Origin: an uncultured Bacteroidota bacterium
GTDB lineage: Bacteria > Bacteroidota > Bacteroidia > Flavobacteriales > Flavobacteriaceae
NCBI GenBank assembly: GCA_902519075.1
Contig: CABYIO010000001.1
Span: 51,856 to 115,855 of the forward strand
Reading direction: 5' to 3'
DNA length: 64,000 bases
The position numbers were made by a program, and so were the translations under genes. Positions 1-8,563 of the stretch are shown here, piece after piece. Below the pieces are notes generated by a model. That model saw only the letters and a program-made list of their open reading frames with translations, had not been told where the DNA came from and made no database searches. Each line of letters starts with the position of its first letter. Position 1 is the first letter of the stretch.

Positions 1-511
1 TAAGTCTAGTCTTAGATATTTCTAAGTTGCCCTTGTATATGTTTTGTTCTTCAATTAATCGGCACGCTTCAAAATAGACGGTATATAATTGGAAAATGGT
101 ATTTTCTATAACTTCTTTAACCTCTAGTTTGGATTTATTTAATAATTCTTTAGATTTTCTATAATTAAATTTCCTTCCCGCACCATCTAATATTGTGAAA
201 TTTAATGAGATATTGGCAGAATTAGAATCACTTTCGATATTATCAAGAGATCCCTCAAGACCTGATGGGGTTTTAATTTCAACGTTTTGATTGGATTTGA
301 TTAAACCAGCTCCAGCATTAATTTGAGGCAGATATCCACTGTTTAAGATACTAGCATTGTTATCACTTATTTTTTCAAAGTTTTCAAAAATTTTAATATT
401 TAAATTATTTTCTAGTGTAATGATTGTAGCTTCTTTAAGATTTAATACCTCCTGGGCATTAAACTGTATGGATATTAAGGAAGTAACAATAATTAAAATT
501 TTATAATTCAT
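1..511 (-). CDS. TolC-family outer-membrane efflux protein (C-terminus outside window)
   Basis: Open frame read from an ATG at 511 down to the window edge, about 170 codons, so only the N-terminal third is visible. It begins with a signal peptide (MNYKILIIVTSLISIQFNAQ) and continues with the LKEATIITLENNLNIKI pattern that opens TolC-like channels, then SGYLPQINAGAG, also typical of the family. It would form the outer-membrane duct of the tripartite pump encoded just upstream. Its ATG overlaps the stop of the RND gene (ATGA), so it is the third gene of an adaptor-pump-channel operon on the minus strand. Family assignment is confident; substrate unknown. Confidence 0.88.
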   Translation of the reverse strand, partial: MNYKILIIVTSLISIQFNAQEVLNLKEATIITLENNLNIKIFENFEKISDNNASILNSGYLPQINAGAGLIKSNQNVEIKTPSGLEGSLDNIESDSNSANISLNFTILDGAGRKFNYRKSKELLNKSKLEVKEVIENTIFQLYTVYFEACRLIEEQNIYKGNLEISKTRL

Positions 512-3500
512 TCTTCAATGTTTTGTTCAATTACTGGGGCTTCAATATCTATTTTTGCTATTTTTTCTCCGTGATACAACCAGTGTAGACTAACCTTAAT
601 TGAATTTGTAACTGATAGTAGTATAGGTAATAAAATTAAGGTTAAAAGGGTTGCATAGCCAATTCCATATGCAATAGAAATTGCCATTGGTTTTAATAAT
701 TGAGCCTGAAAACTTTTTTCTAAAATAATAGGAGCAAGACCTGCAATGGTAGTTACGGATGTCAAGAATATTGCTCTAAATCTTTCCCTTCCTGCTATAA
801 AAAGAGATTCGTCAAAACCCATTCCTTCTTTTAAATTTGAGTTAAACTTTGAGATAAAAACTAGCCCATCATTTACCAATATACCGATAAGTGCTATTAT
901 TCCCAGAAGAGATATTACATTCACAGGAAAATTATGAAATAAATGTCCCCATGCAACTGTTGTTAAACTAAACGGAATTAGCATTAAAAGTAAAAATGGT
1001 TGGCTATATGTCCTAAAAGTGAAACCGATAACAGTAAAAATTAAAAATAAAGCTAAAGGAAATACAGTGTAGGCTGATTTAATTGTTTTGTTAGCCTCTC
1101 TATATTGACCTTCAAAGGAAACATCTATTGAAGAAAATTTATTTTTGATTTTAGGAATTAAATTACTTTGTAATTCAAAAACAATATCAGCAGCACTAAT
1201 ATTTGGGTCACTTAAATTAGCATTAATTTGAATTTCTCTTTTACCGTCAAGATGGTTAATTGCAATATCACCTCTTTTAATATCATAACTTGCAATTTCT
1301 CTTAGTGGAATTCTACTTCCTGATGGAGTAATTATCTTCATGTCATCAAGTGTCTGAATGGATGATCTGGAAATTTTATCAAATCTTATCCAAATCTTTA
1401 CCTCATCCTCTCCTCTTTGAAGTCTCTGAACCTCACTTCCAAAAAAAGCAGATCTAACTTGACCCATTACATTAACCAAGTTTAAACCAACTTGATTTGC
1501 ATCCTCCTTGAGTTTAATATTAATCTCCTGAGTTCCTTCTGGGTCATTATGAGAAACATCGGTTAGGCTCGGGTTACTTTTAAGGTTCTCAACAAGTTCA
1601 ACTTTTGCGCTTTTAAGTTCGGAGACATTGTTACTCATAATAGATACTGAGACTGGGCTTCCTCCAAAATTAGCAGCATCATTAACAATGAACTTTTCAG
1701 CACCTACAATTTCTCCTGTTTTTTCTCTTATTAATTTTGCTAGTAATGATGCTCTTAGTGATTGCGGTCTTTCCTCACTATCTAACATATAAATTTCTAA
1801 AGATGCGGTTGAAGAACCACCAACATCCCCAAAGCCTACTATCATGGACATGTTATCAGCAGATAAACCTATATTTTTATTTATATATTCAATAAGATTT
1901 CTTTCGTCATCCTTCATGTAAATATCTTCGAGTTCTTTACCTGCTTCAATTACTTTGCTTTCAACATAAGAAATTATTGAATCAGTCTTTTTTTCATTTG
2001 TTCCATAAGGCATTTTTAAGTCAACTGTGACAATATCGCTTGCAATTGTTGGAAAAAAATCAAGTCCTATAATTCCACCCTGTACAGAACTTATAGTAAG
2101 CATTAATGCAACTATAAATCCTGATAAACTAAAGAATCTATACTTTAGGGAGAATTTCAATAAAGGAGTATAGACAACGTCCCTAAGCCAATTCATTATT
2201 TTATAACCTCTTTGATTTATATTTCTCATAAATGCAAAGAAATCAAATGCGTTAGATTTTTTATTTTTCTTATCGTCTTTCAAAGCTTTTGAATTTGCTA
2301 AGTGAGCTGGTAATAATAGAAGTGCCTCTATTAATGAAACTAGAAGAGTTAATATAACAATCATAGCAACTTCACCAAAATAATTGCCAACATCACCATC
2401 CAGAAGAAGTAATGTTGAAAATGCAATAATTGTAGTTACAATTGCAGAAACAATTGCAGGTAATACTTCTAATGTTCCATCTACAGCTGCTTGTTTTGGT
2501 GTTTTGCCTTTTTCGTAATGTCTATATATATTTTCTGCAATTACAATTCCGTCGTCAACTAAAATTCCAATAACTACTATCATCCCAAACAGAGACATTA
2601 AATTTATTGTTATGTCAAACTGTTCAGCAAATATTAACATTCCTAAAAATGAAATGGGTATACTGAATGCTACCCAAAAAGCAAGTCTAATATTTAAAAA
2701 AATTGATAGTAATATTAATACCAGTAAAATTCCTATACCTCCATTCTCCAGCAGCAAATTAGTTCGTTGCTTTAAAACAATTGAATAATCTCTTAGAAGA
2801 GTAAGTTTTAGTTCATTATTTTTCAAATTAAAATCATCTATGTAGAGATTTATTTTTTTTGCAGAATCTAATAAGTCTTCACTGTTTGTACTTGATACGG
2901 ATATAATAACAGCAGATTTTAGATCTACAAAACTAGAATTTGATGTTTCAGAAAATTGATCTCTAATTACTGCAACATCGCCAAGCCTGATAATTCCTCC
3001 CTCATTATCATTCTTTATAACTATTTCATTTAGTTCATTTGCATAGTAATTTTTGTTATTAGATCTGATTAAATATTCCTCATCACTTGTTTTAATGTTA
3101 CCACCACTAATTAGAATATTGGAGCTTTTTACTGCTTTTGAGATGTCAGTAAATGTCAATTCATATTCTATTAGTTTTTTGTCATTTACAGCAATTTCAA
3201 TTTCTTCGTCAGGAAATCCAGATACTTTTATTTGTGATATTCCTTCAATATCTCTTAAATCATTTTCTATTTTTTTTGAAATATTTTTTAAGGATAATAA
3301 GTCAATATTATTACCTGTCAGCGAAAATATAACTGTCGCTTCCTGCTCTTCAATTTTTGAGACGATAACTGGTTCAAGGTCAATTGGAAAAGAAGAAACT
3401 TTGTCAACTGCGTTTTTTACTTCTAATATTATTGCATCAATTTCGTAATCGGAGTTAGTTTCGATTAATATGCTTCCTGAATTTTCTCTCGATGTAGATG

Positions 3501-3744
3501 TAACTCGTTCAATTCCAGCAATACCCTCAAGGTTATCTTCAATTTTTAAAACTACTCCTTCTTCAATCTCACTAGGTGAACCACCAGGAAGTGCAAAATT
3601 TATAGAAACGTATTTTGGTTTAATTAGGGGAAAAAATGATGATTTTAATGCTAGAGTACCAGCAATACCAAAGACTATAAAAAAAATGATTAAAATATTA
3701 ACGGGAATTTTGTGATTCACAAAATATTTGATAATTCCTCTCAC
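508..3744 (-). CDS. RND-family efflux pump, inner-membrane subunit (AcrB/MMPL-like)
   Basis: A 1078-residue protein, the normal length for the hydrophobe/amphiphile efflux RND family. It shows the two-fold RND plan: TM1 at about residues 13-33, a large periplasmic region, a TM bundle with GILVDDGIVIAEN near 395-408, a second periplasmic domain, and a second bundle with GILVNDGLVF near 950-960. Members use the proton gradient to expel substrates through an adaptor and a TolC channel. The start is a GTG at 3744 overlapping the adaptor stop (GTGA), and the end overlaps the channel ATG, so the three genes are translationally coupled. The substrate cannot be told from sequence. Confidence 0.93.
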   Translation of the reverse strand: MRGIIKYFVNHKIPVNILIIFFIVFGIAGTLALKSSFFPLIKPKYVSINFALPGGSPSEIEEGVVLKIEDNLEGIAGIERVTSTSRENSGSILIETNSDYEIDAIILEVKNAVDKVSSFPIDLEPVIVSKIEEQEATVIFSLTGNNIDLLSLKNISKKIENDLRDIEGISQIKVSGFPDEEIEIAVNDKKLIEYELTFTDISKAVKSSNILISGGNIKTSDEEYLIRSNNKNYYANELNEIVIKNDNEGGIIRLGDVAVIRDQFSETSNSSFVDLKSAVIISVSSTNSEDLLDSAKKINLYIDDFNLKNNELKLTLLRDYSIVLKQRTNLLLENGGIGILLVLILLSIFLNIRLAFWVAFSIPISFLGMLIFAEQFDITINLMSLFGMIVVIGILVDDGIVIAENIYRHYEKGKTPKQAAVDGTLEVLPAIVSAIVTTIIAFSTLLLLDGDVGNYFGEVAMIVILTLLVSLIEALLLLPAHLANSKALKDDKKNKKSNAFDFFAFMRNINQRGYKIMNWLRDVVYTPLLKFSLKYRFFSLSGFIVALMLTISSVQGGIIGLDFFPTIASDIVTVDLKMPYGTNEKKTDSIISYVESKVIEAGKELEDIYMKDDERNLIEYINKNIGLSADNMSMIVGFGDVGGSSTASLEIYMLDSEERPQSLRASLLAKLIREKTGEIVGAEKFIVNDAANFGGSPVSVSIMSNNVSELKSAKVELVENLKSNPSLTDVSHNDPEGTQEINIKLKEDANQVGLNLVNVMGQVRSAFFGSEVQRLQRGEDEVKIWIRFDKISRSSIQTLDDMKIITPSGSRIPLREIASYDIKRGDIAINHLDGKREIQINANLSDPNISAADIVFELQSNLIPKIKNKFSSIDVSFEGQYREANKTIKSAYTVFPLALFLIFTVIGFTFRTYSQPFLLLMLIPFSLTTVAWGHLFHNFPVNVISLLGIIALIGILVNDGLVFISKFNSNLKEGMGFDESLFIAGRERFRAIFLTSVTTIAGLAPIILEKSFQAQLLKPMAISIAYGIGYATLLTLILLPILLSVTNSIKVSLHWLYHGEKIAKIDIEAPVIEQNIEE

Positions 3745-4643
3745 CTTTGAACAACTTTAATTTTCATTCCTTCATAGATATCACTAACATTGGATGTAAT
3801 CAATCTAGTACCATCATCAAGACCTGTAACTATAACATTTTCTTTATTGTAGAACAATGGTTTAACATTAATTTTTGATATTTTATCGTCTTCATTTGCA
3901 ATAAAAACATAGTTGTCATTTATCAGTAATGATCTAGAAATAATTTGACTATTAGGGATTATTCCCATCGGAATTTTAACCTCAACGAATTTACCTTCAA
4001 ACAAGTTCTTATTATTGAACTCTATAAATATTTTAATTGTTTGAGTCATTTCATCAACTTTTCGGTTGATTCTTTTGATGTTACCCGTTATGGTGTTTTT
4101 GTTGTCATTATAGATAATTGAAACACTTTGATTTAATTTAATTTTTTCTATGAGATTTACAGGAATATTAACACTAACTTCAAAGTTGTTTGGGTCAATA
4201 AATTCACCCAACATCTGATTCGGAACAATGTATGCTCCTTCAGAAATATTACCTTTTACTAGAATCCCATCAAAAGGAGCTTTAATCTTGTATTTTGACA
4301 ACCTTTCTTCTAAATTTTTTACTTTGTAATAAGCTGATTCTATACCTCTGCCTACCAAAAATAAATTTTCCTTTTCACTGGAAGACTCGGGCGTTTTTGA
4401 AATTGGATTTTCAACTGTCAAATTATCAAAATAGCTTTTCCATTTATCGAAATTTTCAGCATAATCTATTTTGATATCTGGTAAAACAGATGCAATCAAG
4501 TTTTTTAATTCGCTTCTTGATTGTTTAACTGTCGAATTAAATTCAGCAGAATTAATTTCAATTAAAGTTTCATCTTTTTTAAAGCTTACTCCTTCCTTAA
4601 AGCTTTTATCTCTGTTTTTTTTTCTTTGTTCCTTGTACTTCAC
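3741..4643 (-). CDS. RND periplasmic adaptor (membrane fusion protein), C-terminal part in shifted frame
   Basis: This frame carries the bulk of an HlyD/AcrA-type adaptor: a coiled-coil region, a lipoyl-like half motif KYKIKAPFDGILVKGNISEG, then beta-barrel and membrane-proximal domains ending in YEGMKIKVVQR. It has no believable start of its own: the first residues of the frame are read from the poly-A tract and have no signal or anchor. The missing N-terminus lies in another frame at 4606-4860. Joining the two at the nine-A run (4615-4623) by one base less gives EVQGTKKKNRDKSFKEG and a protein of about 370 residues, usual for the family. It is therefore one gene in two frames. It may be a real mutation, a sequence error, or a gene expressed by slippage. 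Confidence 0.85.
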   Translation of the reverse strand: MKYKEQRKKNRDKSFKEGVSFKKDETLIEINSAEFNSTVKQSRSELKNLIASVLPDIKIDYAENFDKWKSYFDNLTVENPISKTPESSSEKENLFLVGRGIESAYYKVKNLEERLSKYKIKAPFDGILVKGNISEGAYIVPNQMLGEFIDPNNFEVSVNIPVNLIEKIKLNQSVSIIYNDNKNTITGNIKRINRKVDEMTQTIKIFIEFNNKNLFEGKFVEVKIPMGIIPNSQIISRSLLINDNYVFIANEDDKISKINVKPLFYNKENVIVTGLDDGTRLITSNVSDIYEGMKIKVVQR

Positions 4644-4860
4644 TTATTATGCTTATTCTATTTGAAGACTTTAATTTACCGTTTCTTTCTATTTCTATTT
4701 TATTTGAAACATTTTTAACCGCTTCAACATATACGGATGTAAGTGAATTATTATTGTAGGTGGGCTCAGTTTTATTTAAATCAATTATTAAATTAGAAAC
4801 ATAAATTCCTACAATTAATAATAACAAACCAAATCCTATTGAAACTAAAGATTTTCTCAT
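4606..4860 (-). CDS. RND periplasmic adaptor, N-terminal part (frame ends early)
   Basis: An 84-residue frame with an N-terminal membrane anchor (residues about 5-27, SLVSIGFGLLLLIVGIYVSN) followed by VYVEAVKNVSNKIEIERNGKL and ISIISEVQGT, the beginning of an adaptor's barrel and lipoyl domains (the SEVQG turn leads into the lipoyl half). It stops at TAA soon after a run of nine A. The continuation is in the next frame (3741-4643). ATG at 4860 is the first gene of the minus-strand efflux operon and has a TANNTTTG-like element just upstream. Seen: intact N-terminal signals and an abrupt frame break. Inferred: a single adaptor gene. Confidence 0.85.
   Translation of the reverse strand: MRKSLVSIGFGLLLLIVGIYVSNLIIDLNKTEPTYNNNSLTSVYVEAVKNVSNKIEIERNGKLKSSNRISIISEVQGTKKKKQR
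4615..4623 (-). other. A9 homopolymer at the frame break of the efflux adaptor
   Basis: On the coding strand the sequence is ACAAAG, nine A, CAGAG. Nine A leads to TAA six bases on; eight or eleven A would keep the adaptor in one frame. Runs of this length are known sites of RNA-polymerase slippage in AT-rich genomes and also of replication or sequencing indels. Confidence 0.8.
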
Positions 4861-4873
4861 AAATACGGATGTG

Positions 4874-4881
4874 CAAATTTA
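4874..4881 (-). promoter_or_regulatory. Candidate -7 element of the efflux operon
   Basis: TAAATTTG on the minus strand matches the Bacteroidota -7 consensus TANNTTTG and lies 13 bases before the adaptor ATG. No TTG is found at the expected 19-base distance upstream, so the call is moderate. Confidence 0.4.
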
Positions 4882-4950
4882 ATACCAAATGGTTTGTATT
4901 TTCTTATTCTTATTGTTAATTATTACTTAAATTTTGGTTTATTTAGCAAT

Positions 4951-5358
4951 ATGACTTTTCAAAGAGAAATTATTATTGGTCCTTACAAAAGAGGTTTTCA
5001 CATCATAACTAATAAAATTGTCAACGAATTACCTGTAATGTCAGGAATTGTGAATGTATTTATTAAACATACATCGGCAAGCCTAACAATAAATGAAAAT
5101 GCTGATCCATCTGTTAGAGATGATTTTGAAACGCATTTTAACATAATGGTTCCAGATGATGGAGATTATTTTAAACATACACTGGAGGGACCCGATGATA
5201 TGACTTCACATATAAAAAGTAGTTTACTTGGCTCATCAGTAAATTTCCCTGTGAAAAATGGCATACCTCAACTTGGTACCTGGCAGGGGGTATATCTATG
5301 TGAACATAGAAATAATGCTTCAAAAAGAAAACTAATTATTACCCTAATTGGTAATTAG
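4951..5358 (+). CDS. YjbQ/UPF0047 family protein
   Basis: A 135-residue protein of the YjbQ family, members of which have been reported to have weak thiamine-phosphate-synthase-like activity; the physiological role is unsettled. Family signatures are HTSASLTINENADPSV in the first half and GTWQGVYLCEHR near the C-terminus, with conserved His and Glu residues forming the metal site. The frame is open further upstream (to 4894), but the ATG at 4951 gives the usual family length and the upstream residues resemble nothing. It stands alone on the plus strand and ends exactly where convergent murF ends, with no base between the two stop codons. Confidence 0.85.
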   Translation: MTFQREIIIGPYKRGFHIITNKIVNELPVMSGIVNVFIKHTSASLTINENADPSVRDDFETHFNIMVPDDGDYFKHTLEGPDDMTSHIKSSLLGSSVNFPVKNGIPQLGTWQGVYLCEHRNNASKRKLIITLIGN

Positions 5359-6642
5359 TTAATCGATGAAATCAACAATTTTTTCAAGCTGCATTCCTCT
5401 TGAACCCTTTATCAGTAAATTTGAATTTATAATACTTTTGAAGTCTTTATTATCCAGTAATTCTTTATAATTTTTACAGCTTATAAATTTTTCTGTAAAA
5501 CTTGTTTTAGAAAAAATTTCTCCAATTAAAAAAACCCTATCTACTACTAAGCTTTCACAATAATCTACAATCTCTTGATGAAATTTATCTTCTTCTTTAC
5601 CAAGTTCATACATGTCTCCCAAAATTAGAATCTTATTTTTCAAATCAGATTTATTAAATGATTGAATAGCTAAAGTCATGCTCGTAGGGTTTGCATTATA
5701 AGCATCAAGAACTATTTTATTGCTATTTTTCTTGACTATTTGCGATCTGTTATTAGATGAAATATAGTTTGATATGCCTTCATTAATTTTTTCTATACTA
5801 ATTCCAAAATAAGAACCAATCGAAATTGCTGAAATAATATTTTGTATGTTATAATTCCCAAAAAGTGTACTTTCGATGGTCGTATTTTTTACATTCAAAA
5901 TTATATTTGGGTTGTCTGAAATTACAGTGTAGTTAAAATCAGATTCTTTTTGACTAAACCCAAATTTATTTGTGTATTTAGATAAAATCTTATTTTGTTT
6001 TTCATCATCCGAATTATAAAAAATAAAACCGGAACTACTAATTAGAAAATCATATAATTCACTTTTTCCTTTTATTACCCCCTCTTCACTTCCAAATCCT
6101 TCCAAATGTGCTTTTCCAAAATTTGTAATATATCCATAGTTGGGTTCAGCTATTTTTGAAAGTAATTTAATTTCACCTATGTGATTGGCCCCCATTTCAA
6201 TTATTCCGAATTCTGTTTCATTTGAAATTTCTAACAATGACAGTGGGACTCCAATGTGGTTGTTAAGATTTCCCTTAGTACAATAGGTTAAAAATTCTGT
6301 TTTTAGTACAGAATTTATCAGCTCTTTACTAGTTGTTTTTCCGTTACTTCCTGTGATCCCAATTATTTTAGTATTTATTTTATTTCTATGAAAATTTGCA
6401 AGTTTTTGTAAAGTATCTAGACAGTCTTCTACATAGATATAGTTCTTTTTATCATGAAAATATTTTTTTTCATCTACTATTGCACACATGGCGCCATTAT
6501 TAATCGCAGATTTTGCAAATTCATTACCGTTAAAATTTGCTCCCTTAAGAGAAAAAAATATGTAGTTATTATTTATCTTTCTAGAGTCAGTAATAACTCC
6601 ACTTGATTTTGTGAATATTTTATATAAATCTTCGATAGACAT
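5359..6642 (-). CDS. murF: UDP-N-acetylmuramoyl-tripeptide--D-alanyl-D-alanine ligase MurF
   Basis: Adds D-Ala-D-Ala to UDP-MurNAc-tripeptide in the cytoplasm, the last soluble step of the peptidoglycan precursor. 427 residues, normal for MurF. The Mur-ligase ATP loop GITGSNGKTT is at about 95-104, followed by EMGANHIGEI and, in the C-terminal domain, DAYNANPTSM and LGDMYELG, which are MurF rather than MurC/D/E signatures. It lies downstream of gldJ on the same strand, behind a terminator-like hairpin, an order also known in other flavobacteria. It is separate from the other mur genes, which sit in the dcw cluster at 22.6-38 kb. Confidence 0.95.
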   Translation of the reverse strand: MSIEDLYKIFTKSSGVITDSRKINNNYIFFSLKGANFNGNEFAKSAINNGAMCAIVDEKKYFHDKKNYIYVEDCLDTLQKLANFHRNKINTKIIGITGSNGKTTSKELINSVLKTEFLTYCTKGNLNNHIGVPLSLLEISNETEFGIIEMGANHIGEIKLLSKIAEPNYGYITNFGKAHLEGFGSEEGVIKGKSELYDFLISSSGFIFYNSDDEKQNKILSKYTNKFGFSQKESDFNYTVISDNPNIILNVKNTTIESTLFGNYNIQNIISAISIGSYFGISIEKINEGISNYISSNNRSQIVKKNSNKIVLDAYNANPTSMTLAIQSFNKSDLKNKILILGDMYELGKEEDKFHQEIVDYCESLVVDRVFLIGEIFSKTSFTEKFISCKNYKELLDNKDFKSIINSNLLIKGSRGMQLEKIVDFID

Positions 6643-6652
6643 ACAATAAATG

Positions 6653-6690
6653 TATAAAAAAAAGCCCTAATTAATAATTGAGGGCTTTTT
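6653..6690 (-). terminator. Rho-independent terminator after gldJ
   Basis: On the minus strand AAAAAGCCCT, a 12-base spacer, then AGGGCT running into an unbroken run of eight T. The 10-bp stem (arms 6659-6668 and 6681-6690) lies 20 bases after the gldJ stop and before the murF ATG, so it should end or attenuate gldJ transcripts ahead of murF. Confidence 0.8.
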
Positions 6691-6710
6691 AGAGGATTAA
6701 ATATTTTGAT

Positions 6711-8387
6711 TTAATTTCTTGATCTTTTTTTCATGTCTAATGATTTTCCACCTAATCTAGACATTACACATCTGAATCCAATAAAGTCAGTTGCCTGATC
6801 CTGGTGATAAAACCTTCTTTGTGCCGGATCAAGCCAATATGCTCTATCTTTCCATGATCCACCTTTGTATACTCTTACCTGATCACTAATTAGTGTAGTT
6901 TCTCCAGAATCTGAAATAGCATTCAAGTCAGGTGATTTATACATTGTTTGAGTTTCACCCTCTTCATTATAAGCTCTTGTTGATCTTACATCTCCATCTC
7001 TATAGTCAACATTATAACTCTTATAAAATTGAGTTCTATTTTTTAGGTCTTGATCTTCTAAATCCATTGTCATAATTTCACCTTCTCTTACAACGGCTAC
7101 TCTCTTACCATTAGAAAGCGTTTTATATTGTGTTTCTTCAGCTAATACCACTTCATTATTTCCGCCATCAATAACAAACTTTTTATAATCATTTCCTCTG
7201 TAGTAATTGAAGTCATTAAATTCATCATCTACGATTGGTCTATAAACATCAGCTACCCATTCAGCAACATTACCTGCCATATCATATAGTCCAAATGCAT
7301 TAGCGTTATAAGATGCAACTCTGTTGGTGATATCAGCTCCATCATCAGACCATCCAGCAATTCCACCATAGTCACCATCACTATTTTTGAAGTTTGCTAA
7401 CTGATCACCTAAATTTCTTCTTGCACCTGTTCTTGTATATTGTCCTTGCCAAGGATATTTTTTTCTTGCCTGATATACATTAAACTCTCTTACTTCTTTA
7501 AGACCTAGAGCGGCATATTCCCATTCAGATTCGGTTGGAAGTCTAAATTTAGGACTAATCAAACCCGTTTCCCTATTGGCTGAGGCAGGAGCCATCGAAT
7601 CTGCAGACACACCAGCAATATTAGCCATTCTGTTGGATTCTTTTCTGCTTGAATTTCCTTTAAGTAATTCAGACCATCCCTCAATATTATCATCTCCACC
7701 AAAACTTTTGTTAGGAATTTGAACATAGGCATCTTGATTAAAATTACCAGATTTTATTAGACTATCATTATTGGCAATTTTACCACCTTTGTCAGTAAGA
7801 GTTGCTCCTTTCGAAAGCCATCCAGTATTTTCTAAAATTAATTCTTGATATCTATCAGTTCTCCACTCAGCATATTCATAAGCTTGAATCCAACTAACAC
7901 CTACTACAGGATAATCCGAAAAAGCAGGATGTCTTAGATAACTGTTTACCATTTCTTCGGCATAACCAAGTTTATTTCTCCAAACAAGAGTATCAGGAAG
8001 CGCACCTAAATAAATATTGTAGTTTTCGTTTCTTTTCAACCAATCCAAATATTCTAGATACATTACATTAGTAACTTCGGTTTGATCCATGTAAAAGGAT
8101 TGAACATGTTGTTGATTTGGTGAATTATTCCAATCTCTCATCGGATCATCTTGAACACGACCCTTTGTATATGTTCCACCCTCAACTAAAACCATGTTGG
8201 GAGGAGTCTGTTGTCCTTTATAATTTGTATTGTATTGAAATCCACCTTTCTTGTTGTTAATTGCCCAACCAGTAGCAGATGAAACATTTCTATTATTTGA
8301 AAATTGAGATTTGTTACAACTTTCGAATGAAAAAAGCATAACAAAGCTGAATAAAATTGCAACGTAAAATTTAAATTTTCTTTTCAT
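6711..8387 (-). CDS. gldJ: Gliding-motility lipoprotein GldJ
   Basis: Needed in flavobacteria for gliding and for type IX secretion; it is a periplasmic/outer-membrane lipoprotein thought to help form the track on which adhesins move. 558 residues. The signal peptide ends at Cys24 (FSFESC), a relaxed lipobox typical of Bacteroidota. Residues from about 65 to the C-terminus are a formylglycine-generating-enzyme/SUMF1 fold: MVLVEGGTY, DQTEVTNVMYLEYL, LPTESEWEYAALG, GNVAEWVADVYRP, YKGGSWKDRAYW and IGFRCVMS. GldJ, like GldK, uses this fold structurally. It is divergent from porU with a clear promoter at 8417-8446, which confirms the ATG at 8387. Confidence 0.95.
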   Translation of the reverse strand: MKRKFKFYVAILFSFVMLFSFESCNKSQFSNNRNVSSATGWAINNKKGGFQYNTNYKGQQTPPNMVLVEGGTYTKGRVQDDPMRDWNNSPNQQHVQSFYMDQTEVTNVMYLEYLDWLKRNENYNIYLGALPDTLVWRNKLGYAEEMVNSYLRHPAFSDYPVVGVSWIQAYEYAEWRTDRYQELILENTGWLSKGATLTDKGGKIANNDSLIKSGNFNQDAYVQIPNKSFGGDDNIEGWSELLKGNSSRKESNRMANIAGVSADSMAPASANRETGLISPKFRLPTESEWEYAALGLKEVREFNVYQARKKYPWQGQYTRTGARRNLGDQLANFKNSDGDYGGIAGWSDDGADITNRVASYNANAFGLYDMAGNVAEWVADVYRPIVDDEFNDFNYYRGNDYKKFVIDGGNNEVVLAEETQYKTLSNGKRVAVVREGEIMTMDLEDQDLKNRTQFYKSYNVDYRDGDVRSTRAYNEEGETQTMYKSPDLNAISDSGETTLISDQVRVYKGGSWKDRAYWLDPAQRRFYHQDQATDFIGFRCVMSRLGGKSLDMKKRSRN

Positions 8388-8416
8388 AGTAAACCTTTTT
8401 ACTCAGATAGAGCTTC

Positions 8417-8446
8417 CAAATATAATAATTAATACTCATATCACAA
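8417..8446 (-). promoter_or_regulatory. gldJ promoter (TTG-N19-TATATTTG)
   Basis: On the minus strand TTG (8444-8446), 19 bases, then TATATTTG (8417-8424) agrees with the Bacteroidota -33/-7 consensus. Transcription would start near 8410, giving a leader of roughly 20 bases before the gldJ ATG. Confidence 0.7.
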
Positions 8447-8504
8447 TAAATTTTAATCATATTGATTTCTTTAAATTAACGGATAAGCTATGATTATATT
8501 ATGT

Positions 8505-8512
8505 TATTTTTG
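8505..8512 (+). promoter_or_regulatory. Candidate -7 element of porU
   Basis: TATTTTTG matches TANNTTTG and lies about 50 bases before the porU ATG. No good -33 TTG at the usual distance. Confidence 0.4.
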
Positions 8513-8563
8513 CTTTTTCTAACACTTTAATAATATTTAATAGACTATAGCGTTTTGCAATTT

